DNA of 64,000 nt from Natronobacterium gregoryi SP2. Lineage in GTDB: Archaea > Halobacteriota > Halobacteria > Halobacteriales > Natrialbaceae. The position numbers and the translations under genes are program-made. The notes beneath the pieces are model-generated. The model searched no databases, was not told the DNA's origin, and worked only from the letters and a program-made list of their open reading frames with translations. Positions 8,232 through 18,500 of this stretch are shown piece after piece (position 1 is the stretch's first letter; each line of letters opens with the position of its first letter). The stretch is taken from positions 3,596,001-3,660,000 of the forward strand of contig NC_019792.1 of NCBI RefSeq assembly GCF_000230715.2, in the 5' to 3' direction.

Positions 8232-11200
8232 GCCAGAACGCGAACCGGGAGACGAGGAGCTCGAACCCCGCGGAAACCAGGATGCCGTTCTCGAGAGCAC
8301 GGCGGCCTGTACCTCCGTCGACGCGGGTGCAGGGACGGGCAAGACGACCACGATGCTCATGCGGATCGAACACGCCATCGAGACCGGCGCGGTCGACCCC
8401 GGCGACGTGCTGGTCTTGACGTTCGCAAACGAGGCCGCTGGCAGCATCCGCGACGCGGTCGCCGACCGACTCGATCCCGAAACGGCGGCGGCAATCGACG
8501 TCTACACCTACCACTCGTTCTGTCACCGGCTGGTCCGAGAGTACGCCTACTACCTCGGCTACTCGCCGGAGTTCGACGTCGTCACCGACCGAAAACGCCG
8601 CCGGCTGATCGGCCGACTGCTCGCGGAGAACGACTACGGTTTCGCCGCGGCGACCGGCGACGGCTCACCGGCCGAACTCACCGCCGACGTCGATGGCTTC
8701 ATCCAGGAGATGAGCCAGGAAGACGTCACTCCCGGCGAGCTACAGAAGGCGTTGCCGGACGTTCGCACCCTCGAGCTACTGACCGAGTTCGTCCTCTGGC
8801 TCGAGCGCCGCGCGAACGAGGAACTATCTTTCGACGCCGAGGCGCTCCGGTACTTCAACGCCGAGGACCACCTCGAAACGGCCTCAGAGTCGCTGGTCGA
8901 CTACGGCAAGCTGATTCAGTACTGTCGTGAGAAGATCGACGAGTCGCCCGCGTTTGGCGACAGCGAGGTCGTCCGCGACGTCGAGCGCTACCTCGAGATC
9001 CTCCAGGACTGCGTGACAGAGACGATCGAGACGCTCTCGCTCGAGGAGCGGGAGACAAAACAGTTGCCGCGGGCGCTGTTTTACAACCGGATTCGCCGGG
9101 ACGCGACGGACCGAATCGAGCAGAGCCCGTTCGGCCGACTGAAACACTACGTCGAGTTCCTCCGGCTCGCGCGCCACTACACCGACGTCTACGGGGACTA
9201 CCACGACGCCCTCGAGAACCGGGGTGCACTCGACTTCGACGAACTCGTACGGAAGGCGACCCAGTTGCTGAACGACGAGTCGATCGCCTCCGAGATCACC
9301 GACCGATGGGAGCAGGTCTACTGCGACGAGTTTCAGGACACCGACGAGACGCAGTTTTCCCTGCTCACGGGACTTACCGACGGCCACGACCGACCGTCGC
9401 TGTTCGCAATCGGCGACAAGGACCAGGCGATCTATGGCTGGCGCGGGACGGATCGCAGGGGACTGGACCGACTCGCGTCCGTCTACGACGACCACGACGC
9501 GGTCGAACTCGGGCTCAACTTCCGGTCGCGCCAGGAGATCCTCGACCTGACCAACTGCTGTGGGTACGGGCCACAGTCCTCGAAGACGCTCCGGGAGGCA
9601 GACCGGACGCCGGGCGAGTACGGCGACTACGACGATTACGAGCGTGCCGACGACGACACGGGGCTCGAGGAGCCGCCGGATCACGTCGTCACGATCGAGA
9701 GCGGCGAGATCGATCGGCCGATGGCCGAACAGGTCGGAACGACCGTCTCGAGGCTGCTCAACGGTGAAGCCGAGAACGTCCCACGACGGCGACTCGAGGA
9801 CGTCGCGGTCGTCGTCAGGACGAACCGCCACGCCCAGGCCGTCGCGGAGGCACTCGAGAGCCGTCGAATTCCCTACGAGGTATCGGGCTCGCCCGGCGGC
9901 GACGTCTCGCCCGGTATCCGGACGGTGCTGTCGTACCTCCGCGTGCTCGTCGACTCCGACGCGGACGCCCACCTCCGGCGAGTTCTGTTCTACCGGTATC
10001 GGCTTCCGGAGTCCGACCTTCGGACGCTACAGCAACAGGACGGTCCGCTCGTGGACGCCGTCTTCGAGGTCGACAGCGAGACACTCGAGCGTCCCGACAG
10101 GCTCGAGCGAGCACGCGACCACCTCGAGACGCTCGCAGAGTACCGGCGTCTGTACCCGCTGTCCGGCTTCCTCCGGCGGTTCCGCGAGGTGACGCGTCTC
10201 GAGTGGTTCCTCACGAGCGACGAGCGCGCCGAGTTCGACCGGATCGAGCGATTCGTCGACGCCTACGACGCCGACTCGATGTTGCGAATGCTCTCTGCGG
10301 AGTTTCTCGAGGCGCTGGAGAACACGCTCGAGGGAAGCGAGAGCGAGCGAACGCGTGGAACACACTCGAGCGACTATGTCGACGTGATGACGGTCCACCA
10401 GGCGAAGGGACTGGAGTTCGACACCGTCCTCGTTCCCTTCCTCTCGGACGAGGAGTGGTGCGTCGAGGCGGACTACGCCCGGCGAAGCCGCGAGCGGTTG
10501 CTTGCAGCGTTGCTCTCCGACGACCTCGAGTCGCCGTTACGGTCGGATCTGGCGGCCGAGACCGTCGGCGAGGAGTGGCGCGTGCTCCACGTCGCGCTCA
10601 CCCGTGCGGAGAACCACCTCTTTCTGTTCGGTGCCGAGTACGACTACGAGGGTGAGGACGCCCAGCTGGGCGTCGAGACCGCGGACGCCTGCCTTCCCGA
10701 CGCGATCGAGTGGTCGACTGCCGGCCAGCGGATGGACCTCTGGGAGTCACTGACCGAGAGCTTCGAGGACGTTCGAGAGATCTATCCAGAGACAGTCGCC
10801 GACCGGACGACGGAACTCGCTCGCTCGAGCGGCGTGACCCCCGGTTCGATCACCTACTACGCCGACTACGAGGACCGACAGGTCGAGCCGCTGCGAACGC
10901 GGGAGGCGATCGAGACGGTCCACCAGCTGGGGCGATTACTGCGCGACGACGCGCTGTTGCCCGCGGCCGACGCCGCGAGCTACGCCGACGGTCGCGACGA
11001 CGGCGTTCGAGTGCCGGGCGCGCGGCGGCTGTCGACGCTGACCGAAGAGACCGTCCGGTTCCCGGTCGAGACGCTGTCCGAGGCGACCGAACTCCCGGTC
11101 GCAATCTCGCACAGCTACACCGCGATGGAGACTCACGACACGTGTCCGCGAAAGCACTACCTCGATCACGTCGTCCGGGCGATCGACGATCCGGGGGCTC

Positions 11201-11895
11201 GAGGCGAGACATCTTCCGGCGACGGCGGCTCGCGAGTCGTCGGCACCGTCTTCCACGACGTTGCCGAAGAGGCGTTCTACCGCGAGTACGAGAGCCGTGA
11301 GGAGTGGCACGAGGCAGCGACCCGACAGCTGACCGCTCGAGGACTGACCGACCACCGCGAGGACGTACTGGCCTGCGTCGATCGATACTTCGGGGCGACG
11401 GCGGACGGTTTCGACCGTCCAGTCGCCGACTGGGACCAACTCGCGGCCGAACTGCCGTTCTCGCTTGCAGACGTCGCCGGCGTGACGGGCAACGTCGTCG
11501 GCTACGTCGACTCGGTTCGCCGGACGCCCGACGGGGAACTCGTCGTCCTCGACTACAAGGCGACCGCCGAGCGGGCCGATCCGACCGAGGCCGTCCAACT
11601 CGTGCTGTACGCTCGTGCCTGCGAGCAGCGATTCGACGAACCAGTCTCGGCCGTCGGCTACGTCTACGTGGGAGACGTCGATTCGGGTCCGCGGGCCGAA
11701 CTCGTCGATCCCGAATCCGACGAACTGCCGGAGTGGGAGTCGGTACTCGAGACATTCGTGGCCGCCGACGATCCCGACTATTTCGAGACGACGCCGGGCA
11801 ATCACTGTCGGTACTGCCCGCATCGGTCACTGGGCTGTGGGCCCGACGGGCTCGAGGACCGCAGAGAGACGCGAGGACGTCCGCAAGCACGGTAA
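8224..11895 (+). CDS. UvrD/AddA-like SF1 helicase fused to a Fe-S PD-(D/E)XK nuclease
   Basis: 1223 residues. Helicase motifs in order: Walker A GAGTGKT (35-41), TFANEAA (Ia), DEFQDTDETQF (motif II, about 369), GDKDQAIYGWRG (motif III, about 396), MTVHQAKGLEFD (motif V, about 721) and LHVALTRAE (motif VI, about 790). The C-terminal nuclease has TCPRKHYL (about 972), GTVFHDVAEE, GYVDSV, then LDYKAT (catalytic D-x-K, about 1108), and ends with CRYCPHRSLGC (about 1194), completing a four-cysteine Fe-S site. It probably unwinds and degrades double-strand break ends. The start at 8224 overlaps the previous gene by 8 bp and avoids a spurious upstream extension. Confidence 0.9.
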   Translation: MGEPEREPGDEELEPRGNQDAVLESTAACTSVDAGAGTGKTTTMLMRIEHAIETGAVDPGDVLVLTFANEAAGSIRDAVADRLDPETAAAIDVYTYHSFCHRLVREYAYYLGYSPEFDVVTDRKRRRLIGRLLAENDYGFAAATGDGSPAELTADVDGFIQEMSQEDVTPGELQKALPDVRTLELLTEFVLWLERRANEELSFDAEALRYFNAEDHLETASESLVDYGKLIQYCREKIDESPAFGDSEVVRDVERYLEILQDCVTETIETLSLEERETKQLPRALFYNRIRRDATDRIEQSPFGRLKHYVEFLRLARHYTDVYGDYHDALENRGALDFDELVRKATQLLNDESIASEITDRWEQVYCDEFQDTDETQFSLLTGLTDGHDRPSLFAIGDKDQAIYGWRGTDRRGLDRLASVYDDHDAVELGLNFRSRQEILDLTNCCGYGPQSSKTLREADRTPGEYGDYDDYERADDDTGLEEPPDHVVTIESGEIDRPMAEQVGTTVSRLLNGEAENVPRRRLEDVAVVVRTNRHAQAVAEALESRRIPYEVSGSPGGDVSPGIRTVLSYLRVLVDSDADAHLRRVLFYRYRLPESDLRTLQQQDGPLVDAVFEVDSETLERPDRLERARDHLETLAEYRRLYPLSGFLRRFREVTRLEWFLTSDERAEFDRIERFVDAYDADSMLRMLSAEFLEALENTLEGSESERTRGTHSSDYVDVMTVHQAKGLEFDTVLVPFLSDEEWCVEADYARRSRERLLAALLSDDLESPLRSDLAAETVGEEWRVLHVALTRAENHLFLFGAEYDYEGEDAQLGVETADACLPDAIEWSTAGQRMDLWESLTESFEDVREIYPETVADRTTELARSSGVTPGSITYYADYEDRQVEPLRTREAIETVHQLGRLLRDDALLPAADAASYADGRDDGVRVPGARRLSTLTEETVRFPVETLSEATELPVAISHSYTAMETHDTCPRKHYLDHVVRAIDDPGARGETSSGDGGSRVVGTVFHDVAEEAFYREYESREEWHEAATRQLTARGLTDHREDVLACVDRYFGATADGFDRPVADWDQLAAELPFSLADVAGVTGNVVGYVDSVRRTPDGELVVLDYKATAERADPTEAVQLVLYARACEQRFDEPVSAVGYVYVGDVDSGPRAELVDPESDELPEWESVLETFVAADDPDYFETTPGNHCRYCPHRSLGCGPDGLEDRRETRGRPQAR

Positions 11896-12098
11896 AGAGT
11901 TTTCGGACAGTAGACCCGTCGAGCGCGCCGACCACGGAACTGATGGCAGGGAACAGACCACAGATCGGGACGCCGCTGACGAGTCCCGATCCAACCGTGA
12001 GGAAGACGTAAGCGCCTCGGTCGTGAACGCGTCGCTCGCATCTGCGGTTCGGTAACCGCGATACGTGCGTTTATGTCGATCGAAGCGAACGATTCCGT

Positions 12099-12593
12099 AT
12101 GATCGAGGCGACGCTGTGTTTTCCGCTGCGGGACGGCGACGTCCTCCTGATCGAGAAACGCCGCGGACTCGGCGAGGGCTGGTACAACGGTCCGGGCGGC
12201 AAACTCGAGGACGGCGAGACACCCCGGGAGTGTGCGGTCCGCGAGACCCGCGAGGAGGTCGGACTCGAGGTCGATCCGGCGGCGCTCGAGAAGGCCGGGG
12301 AACTCACGTTCCTGCTGGACGGCGAGGTCCACACGGTCTGTCACGTCTACCGGACCGACGAGTTCTCGGGGGAGCCGACCGCATCGGAGGAGGCCCGGCC
12401 GGAGTGGTTCGCTGTCGAGGACGTTCCCTACGACCAGATGTGGGAGGACGACCGGCTGTGGCTGCCGGGAGTGCTGGACGGAAAGACTGTCGCGGGCGAG
12501 TTCGCGTTCGCGGGTGGAAAACCCCTGGACGAGGCCGAGTTCGTCGATTACGACCTCGAGTGGGACGTTGCGTTCGACGCCGCGGCGGAGTAA
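12099..12593 (+). CDS. MTH1-like Nudix hydrolase (8-oxo-dGTP diphosphatase type)
   Basis: 164 residues with a complete Nudix box (GX5EX7REUXEEXGU) starting at GGKLEDGE. Features shared with MTH1 rather than generic MutT are GWYNGPGGK before the box and the C-terminal WEDDRLWLPGVLDGK stretch followed by GEFAF. The likely role is removal of oxidised purine nucleotides from the pool. It is transcribed alone after the helicase operon; TTTATG at 12069-12074 lies 25 nt before the ATG and could be the TATA box of a leaderless transcript. It ends 3 bp from the convergent oxidoreductase. Confidence 0.88.
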   Translation: MIEATLCFPLRDGDVLLIEKRRGLGEGWYNGPGGKLEDGETPRECAVRETREEVGLEVDPAALEKAGELTFLLDGEVHTVCHVYRTDEFSGEPTASEEARPEWFAVEDVPYDQMWEDDRLWLPGVLDGKTVAGEFAFAGGKPLDEAEFVDYDLEWDVAFDAAAE

Positions 12594-12596
12594 CAG

Positions 12597-13568
12597 TCAG
12601 GGCTTCAGAACGATTTTCCCGGAACTCTTGCGGTCCTCGATGTACTGGTGGGCGTCGGCCGCGTCCTCGAGGTCGAACTCCTCGCCGAGAATTACCTCGA
12701 GGTCGCCGCTGGTCAGCCCGTCCGTGAGGTCGGGGACAGCCTTCATGACCTTGCTCGAGTCGTGGTAGGCGGCCTGCCCGAGGTGGAATCCTTTGACAGT
12801 CTTGTTCTCGAAGAGGAGTCGCTGGTTCTCGGCGGAGGCAGGGACGCCGCTTGCGACGCCGAAGGTGACCATCCGGCCGAAGTGTTTCATGGCGTCGAGA
12901 CTGCGGTCGAAGACGTCGTCGCCGACGCTCTCCAAGACGAGGTCGACGCCTTCGCCGTCGGTCTCGTCGTCGACGACGTCTCGGAAGTCCGTCTCGGTGT
13001 AGTGGATTGGGTGGTCACAGCCCAGGTCGGCCGCGAGCTCGAGCTTTTCGTCCGTACTCGCGGTGCCGAACACCTCCGCGCCGGCGTTCGAGGCGAGTTG
13101 GACCGCTGCAGTGCCGACGCCGCCCGCGGCAGCCTGGATGAGGACCGTCTCGTCGTCCTCGAGGCCGCCCCACTCGAACAGACAGGAGTGGGCCGTGAGG
13201 AACTGGACGGGGAAGCCGGCGGCCTCCTCGAAGCTCATGCCCTCGGGGATGGGAAAGAGCGTCTGGGCGTTTGCGGTGGCGTACTCGGCGTAGCCGCCGG
13301 TGTCGAGCATCGCGACGACGCGGTCGCCCTCGTCGAGGCCGACGCCCTCGCCGGTCGCGTCAATCGTCCCCGCGGCCTCCATGCCGGGGACGTACGGTGC
13401 TTCGGGACCGCCGGGGTAGAGGCCGCGCCGTTGCATCACGTCCGCAAAGTTGATCCCCGCGGCCTCGACCTCGATCCGGACCTCGCCCGCGTCGGGGTCG
13501 GGTTTGTCCGTCTCGATTACCTCGAGACGATCGCTGTCGCCGTACTCCGTAACCTCGATAGCTCGCAT
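12597..13568 (-). CDS. NADPH:quinone oxidoreductase, zinc-free MDR family
   Basis: 323 residues of the medium-chain dehydrogenase/reductase superfamily. The GroES-like N-terminal domain has GINFADVMQRRGLYPG and VPGMEAAGTI. The cofactor domain has VLIQAAAGGVGTAAVQLA (residues about 141-158). The zinc-ligand cysteines of alcohol dehydrogenases are missing, which places it with the quinone/enone reductases (QOR). Expected reaction: NADPH-dependent reduction of quinones or reactive enones. The ATG is the natural family start. Confidence 0.9.
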   Translation of the reverse strand: MRAIEVTEYGDSDRLEVIETDKPDPDAGEVRIEVEAAGINFADVMQRRGLYPGGPEAPYVPGMEAAGTIDATGEGVGLDEGDRVVAMLDTGGYAEYATANAQTLFPIPEGMSFEEAAGFPVQFLTAHSCLFEWGGLEDDETVLIQAAAGGVGTAAVQLASNAGAEVFGTASTDEKLELAADLGCDHPIHYTETDFRDVVDDETDGEGVDLVLESVGDDVFDRSLDAMKHFGRMVTFGVASGVPASAENQRLLFENKTVKGFHLGQAAYHDSSKVMKAVPDLTDGLTSGDLEVILGEEFDLEDAADAHQYIEDRKSSGKIVLKP

Positions 13569-13725
13569 AGAGTTACAATGGTAACCAGTCCGTATAAATG
13601 TGCGAGAACAGGAAAGGGTCGGCCGGGCGTTTATCGCTCGCGGGCAGCGAGGTCGCCGGGACGAGAGTTCCGTTCAGCGACGGCCTTCGCACGATTTAAG
13701 ACCGCGCTGCCTGACTGTCGAACCA

Positions 13726-15213
13726 ATGAGCGACGAGAGCCAGGAACTCGGTATCACCGAGTCGAAATCGCACAAACCCGGGGAGTGGTACGCCGAAGTG
13801 GTCCAGAAGGCCGACCTCGCTGACTACGCGCCGATGGGCGGGTTCATCGTTACGAAGCCACGTGGCTACGCGCTGTGGGAGTCCATCCAGGACGCGCTCG
13901 ACGGCTGGTTCAAGGAAACCGGCGTCGACAACGTTTATTTCCCGATGTTCATCCCCGAGTCCTTCCTCGAGCGCGAGAAAGACATCGTCGAGGGGTTCGA
14001 CCCCGAGGTCGCGTGGGTGACCCAGGGCGGTCACGACGAACTCGAGGAGCGACTCGCAGTCCGTCCGACGAGCGAATCGATCATCGCTCCCTTCATGGCC
14101 GACTGGACCCGCAGCCACCGCGACTTGCCGCTGCGGATCAACCAGTGGTGTTCCGTGGTGCGGTGGGAGGCCACCGAGACGAAGCCGTTCTTCCGGACGA
14201 AGGAGTTCATGTGGCAGGAGGGCCACACGGCCCACGCCACGAACGAAGGTGCCTGGGAGGAGGTCTGGACCCGGCTGGACCAGTACGAACGCGTTTACGA
14301 GGACGTGCTCGCGATTCCGGTGCTCCGTGGCAAAAAGCCCGAACACGACAAGTTCCCCGGCGCGGACACCACGACCACGGTGGAGGCGCTGATGCCCGAC
14401 GGCAAGTCCGTCCAGGGCGCGACCAGCCACAACCTCGGCCAGAGTTTCGCCGAGGCGTTCGACATCACGTACGTCGACGAAGACGAGGAGGAGCGGACGG
14501 CCTACACCACCTCGTGGGGCCTCTCCTGGCGTGCACTCGGCGCACTCATCATGACTCACTCCGACGACCAGGGGCTCGTGCTCCCGCCGACCATCGCGCC
14601 CACGCAGGTCGTCGTCGTCCCCATCTGGCAGGAAGACACCAAAGAGGATGTCCTCGAGTACTCCGAGACGATCGTCGACGACCTCGAAGAAGCCGGCTTC
14701 CGCGTCGAACTCGACGACCGCGACGAGCGCAACCCTGGGTTCAAGTTCAACGAACACGAGTTGAACGGCGTTCCGTTGCGACTCGAGATCGGCCCCTACG
14801 AGGTCGAGGACGAAGAAGTCACGCTGGTTCATCGACCCGACAACGAGGAAGCCGTCGAGGATCGTGACGGAATCGTCGACGCCGTCGACGAACACCTCGA
14901 GACGATCTACGACAAACTCTACGAGGCCGCCGAAGAGAACTTACAGGAGAACGTCCGCGAGGCCGACAGCGCCGAGGAGATCATGGGGACAATCGGCAAG
15001 CACGGCGGTTACGTGAAGGTACCGTGGTGTGGCGACCAGGCCTGCGAGGAAGCGATCAAGGAGAAAGTTGCCGCCGAGATCGTGATGCAACCGCTCGAGG
15101 AGCAGGGCGGCCAGACTGCTGGCGTTCCGAAGGCACCCGAGGACGACGACGCCGAGTGTGCAGTCTGTGGCGACGATGCCGACGACCTCGCGTACTTCGC
15201 AAAGAGCTACTAG
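13726..15213 (+). CDS. proS: Prolyl-tRNA synthetase (archaeal/eukaryotic type)
   Basis: 495-residue class II synthetase. Motif 2/3 regions are visible: VRPTSESIIAPFMADW, NQWCSVVRWE, TKPFFRTKEFMWQEGHTAH and SWGLSWRALGALIMTH. The anticodon-binding domain begins at APTQVVVVPI, and the C-terminal zinc domain carries WCGDQACEE and CAVCGDD (four cysteines). It ends in -KSY as in other archaeal ProRS. The start at 13726 (MSDESQELGITESKS) is preferred over the ATG at 13600, whose extra residues are Arg-rich and non-conserved. Confidence 0.96.
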   Translation: MSDESQELGITESKSHKPGEWYAEVVQKADLADYAPMGGFIVTKPRGYALWESIQDALDGWFKETGVDNVYFPMFIPESFLEREKDIVEGFDPEVAWVTQGGHDELEERLAVRPTSESIIAPFMADWTRSHRDLPLRINQWCSVVRWEATETKPFFRTKEFMWQEGHTAHATNEGAWEEVWTRLDQYERVYEDVLAIPVLRGKKPEHDKFPGADTTTTVEALMPDGKSVQGATSHNLGQSFAEAFDITYVDEDEEERTAYTTSWGLSWRALGALIMTHSDDQGLVLPPTIAPTQVVVVPIWQEDTKEDVLEYSETIVDDLEEAGFRVELDDRDERNPGFKFNEHELNGVPLRLEIGPYEVEDEEVTLVHRPDNEEAVEDRDGIVDAVDEHLETIYDKLYEAAEENLQENVREADSAEEIMGTIGKHGGYVKVPWCGDQACEEAIKEKVAAEIVMQPLEEQGGQTAGVPKAPEDDDAECAVCGDDADDLAYFAKSY

Positions 15214-15568
15214 CGCTTTCGGTCGGTCCTCTGTCCCTTCCCCATCGGGATCGGCGTGACGTCGTCGGTGTTTCCACAGGACTCTCGCGGGCGGTCTGTC
15301 GTCGTGACCCTGAGCAGATCCTGCTAGTACTTGACTACCATACCTAATTGATTAACCCCAGGTTGCTTGTGAGTGGATGCTGATATTCACGTGTGGTGTT
15401 CACTTCGGTGGGTGAACACTACGTGCCTCTGACACCTTTTCGTTACTGACGGTCGTCACGTCCAACAACGGCCCCTCGTATGGACACCTTATACTGCCTC
15501 CTATGGATATATAATACACTTAGTCATTATTGGTCAACCTCTTATAGTGCGTTTCACTACCGCTGTGT
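15214..15568. other. Intergenic region upstream of gltB
   Basis: 355 bp without a credible gene. From about 15340 it is AT-richer than the flanks and holds several TATA-like stretches, including GGATATATAATAC at 15504-15516 and CTTATAGT at 15541-15548. The length and the AT-rich tracts make it the likely control region for nitrogen-dependent expression of glutamate synthase. No defined operator was recognised. Confidence 0.6.
15541..15548 (+). promoter_or_regulatory. Putative TATA box of gltB
   Basis: CTTATAGT is centred about 25 nt before the ATG at 15569, the spacing expected for a leaderless haloarchaeal transcript. Confidence 0.5.
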
Positions 15569-18500
15569 ATGTCACAGCCACACGTAGGGGGAGCCGCCGG
15601 ACGGCTCCAGGGGCTCGCTGGCCCTGCAGACGCCCGATCGAACTGCGGTGTCGGCGTCGTGATGGACTTGAACGGCGGTCGCGGCCACGACGTCGTCTCC
15701 GACGGACTCGAGTTGCTCGTCAACCTCGAACATCGTGGTACCACCGGTGCCGAAAAAGACACCGGCGACGGGGCCGGACTCATGCTCCAGACGCCACACG
15801 CGTTCTTCGAAGACGTTCTCGAGACCGACCTTCCCGAGACCTACGCCGTCGGCTCGATTTTCTTCCCGCAGGACGACGACACACGCGAGGCCCTCGTCGC
15901 GCTCTTCGAGCGGACTGTCGCCGACTACGACCTCGAGGTACTCGAGTGGCGCGACGTGCCGACGGACAACGACGAGCTCGGGGAGACGGCCGTCGAATCG
16001 GAACCCGACGTTCGACAGGTCGTCGTGACGCCTGTCGACGACGTTTCAGGTGCGGACTTCGACCGCCGACTCTACGTGGCTCGCCGCGCTCTCGAGAACG
16101 AGGCAGCCGATATCGACAACGCAGAGCGGTTCTACGTCTGCTCGCTCGATTCGAAGACGATCGTCTACAAGGGGCTGCTCAAGGGCGAACAACTGCCGAC
16201 TTACTATCCCGACCTGACCGACGGCCGCGTCGAGTCGAACTTCGTGATGGTCCACGAGCGGTTCTCGACGAACACGCTCGGTGCCTGGCACCTCGCCCAC
16301 CCCCATCGAACGATCATTCACAACGGCGAGTTCAACACCATTCAGGGCAACGTCAACTGGATGCGTGCCCGCGAGACGGACCTCGAGAGCGACGTGTTGG
16401 CTGACCTGGAAGCAGTCAAACCGATCATCGACGATCCCGACCAGTCCGACACGGCAAGCGTCGACAACGCACTCGAACTCCTGATGCAGGACGGCCGCGA
16501 CTTAGAGCACGCCCTGCGGATGCTCGTCCCCGAGGCTTGGCGCGGTGACGACGAGATGGACGAGGACCGCAAGGACTGGTATGACTTCCACGCTTCGCTG
16601 GTCGAACCGTGGGACGGCCCCGCGCTCGTGGCGGCGACCGACGGCGAGCGAGTCGGTGCCGTTCTGGACCGCAACGGCCTCCGACCGTGTCGGTACGACG
16701 TCACGGCCGACGATCGACTAATCGTGGCCAGTGAGGCTGGCGCGCTCGAGACCGACCCCAGCGAGATCGAAGAGCGCGGTCGCCTCCAGCCCGGCCAGCT
16801 GTTCCTCGCAGACCCCGAGGAAGGTCGGGTCATCCCGGACGACGAGGTCTTCGAGGGCCTCACGGACGACTACTACGGCGAGTGGGGCGAGCGGGAACAG
16901 GTCCACGTCGACGACCTTCGGACGGCCGACGACGAGACGCCCCGGGAGTCCGTCTCGGGTCTCCGCGAGCACCAGGCCGCCTTCGGCTACACGCACGACG
17001 AACTCGAGAACATGCTCGAGCCGATGATCGAGACGGGCAAAGATCCCGTCGGCTCGATGGGCGACGACACACCGCTGTCTGTCCTGACCGAGTTCAACCG
17101 GCCGCTTTTCTCTTACTTCCGACAGCTGTTCGCCCAGGTGACGAATCCGCCGCTGGACTACATCCGCGAGGAACTGGTTACCTCGATGGAGAGCCGGCTC
17201 GGCTTCCAGCGCAACCTCCTCGACGAGTCGCCCGAACACGCGCGCCAGCTGGTACTCGACTCGCCGATCCTCACGAACACCGAACTCGAGGCGATCCGCA
17301 ACTGTTCGACAAACGGAATCACTGCCGCGACGATCGATATCACCTACGAGCCCGAGAGCGGCGAACCCGGCGTCGACCTCGAGGCTGCGATCGAGCGCGT
17401 TCGAGATGACGCCGTTTCCGCGATCGAAGACGGTACCGACGTCTTGATTCTCTCGGACCGTGAAATATCGGAGGATCGGGTTGCGATCCCGAGCCTGCTC
17501 GCGACCGGCGGCGTCCACCACGCGCTCGTCCGGAACGGTCTGCGCAACCACGTCGGACTCGTCGTCGAGTCGGCCGAACCCCGGACCGTCCACCAGTTTG
17601 CGACGCTGGTCGGCTACGGTGCTGGCGCGGTCACCCCCTATCTCGCCTACGAGACGATCGCAGACCTCACCGACGGGGCGGACGGTCCCGCCACTCCGGC
17701 GGCCATCGACGCCTACGTCGGGGCTGTCGAAGATGGCCTCCTGAAGATAATGGCCAAGATGGGTATCTCGACGGTCGAGAGCTACCAGGGCGCGCAGATC
17801 TTCGAGGCCGTCGGGCTCGACTCGAGCGTCGTCGACGAATACTTCGAGGGCACCGAGAACCGCACCGAGGGGATCGGCCTGGCCGAGATCGAGGCCGACC
17901 TGCGCGAGCGCCACGCCGTCGCTTTCGGCGACGAGAAGTCCGAGACCCACCTCGAGCGCCAGGGCGAGTTCGAACACCGGTCGGACGGTATCCACCACCA
18001 GTGGAACCCCGACACCGTCGGCACGCTCCAGCAGGCCGCCCGGTCGAACGACTACGAACGCTACCAGGAGTTCGCCGAGCAGGTCAACGACCAGAACCGC
18101 ACCCTCCAGACGCTCCGGGGACTGCTCGAGTTCGACTCCGATCGCGATCCGATCCCGATCGAGGAGGTCGAACCCGTCAAAGATGTCGTCGAGCGGTTCT
18201 CGACGGCGGCGATGAGTCTGGGCAGTCTCTCACCGGAGGCCCACGAGAACAACTCGATCGCGATGAACCGGATCGGCGGGAAATCGAACTCCGGAGAGGG
18301 TGGTGAACCGCCCGAACGGTTCGGCACGGAGAAAGAGTGTAACGTCAAGCAGGTCGCTTCGGGTCGCTTCGGCGTCACCTCGACGTACCTCTCCTCGGCC
18401 GACGAACTCCAGATCAAGATGGCCCAGGGGTCGAAGCCGGGAGAGGGCGGCCATCTCCCCGGCGAGAAGGTAAACGAGATGATCGCCCACGTCCGCAAGT

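Noticed and set aside
13600-13725. N-terminal extension of ProS from an upstream ATG
   Set aside because: The 42 extra residues are Arg-rich and unlike any ProRS; the family start is at 13726.
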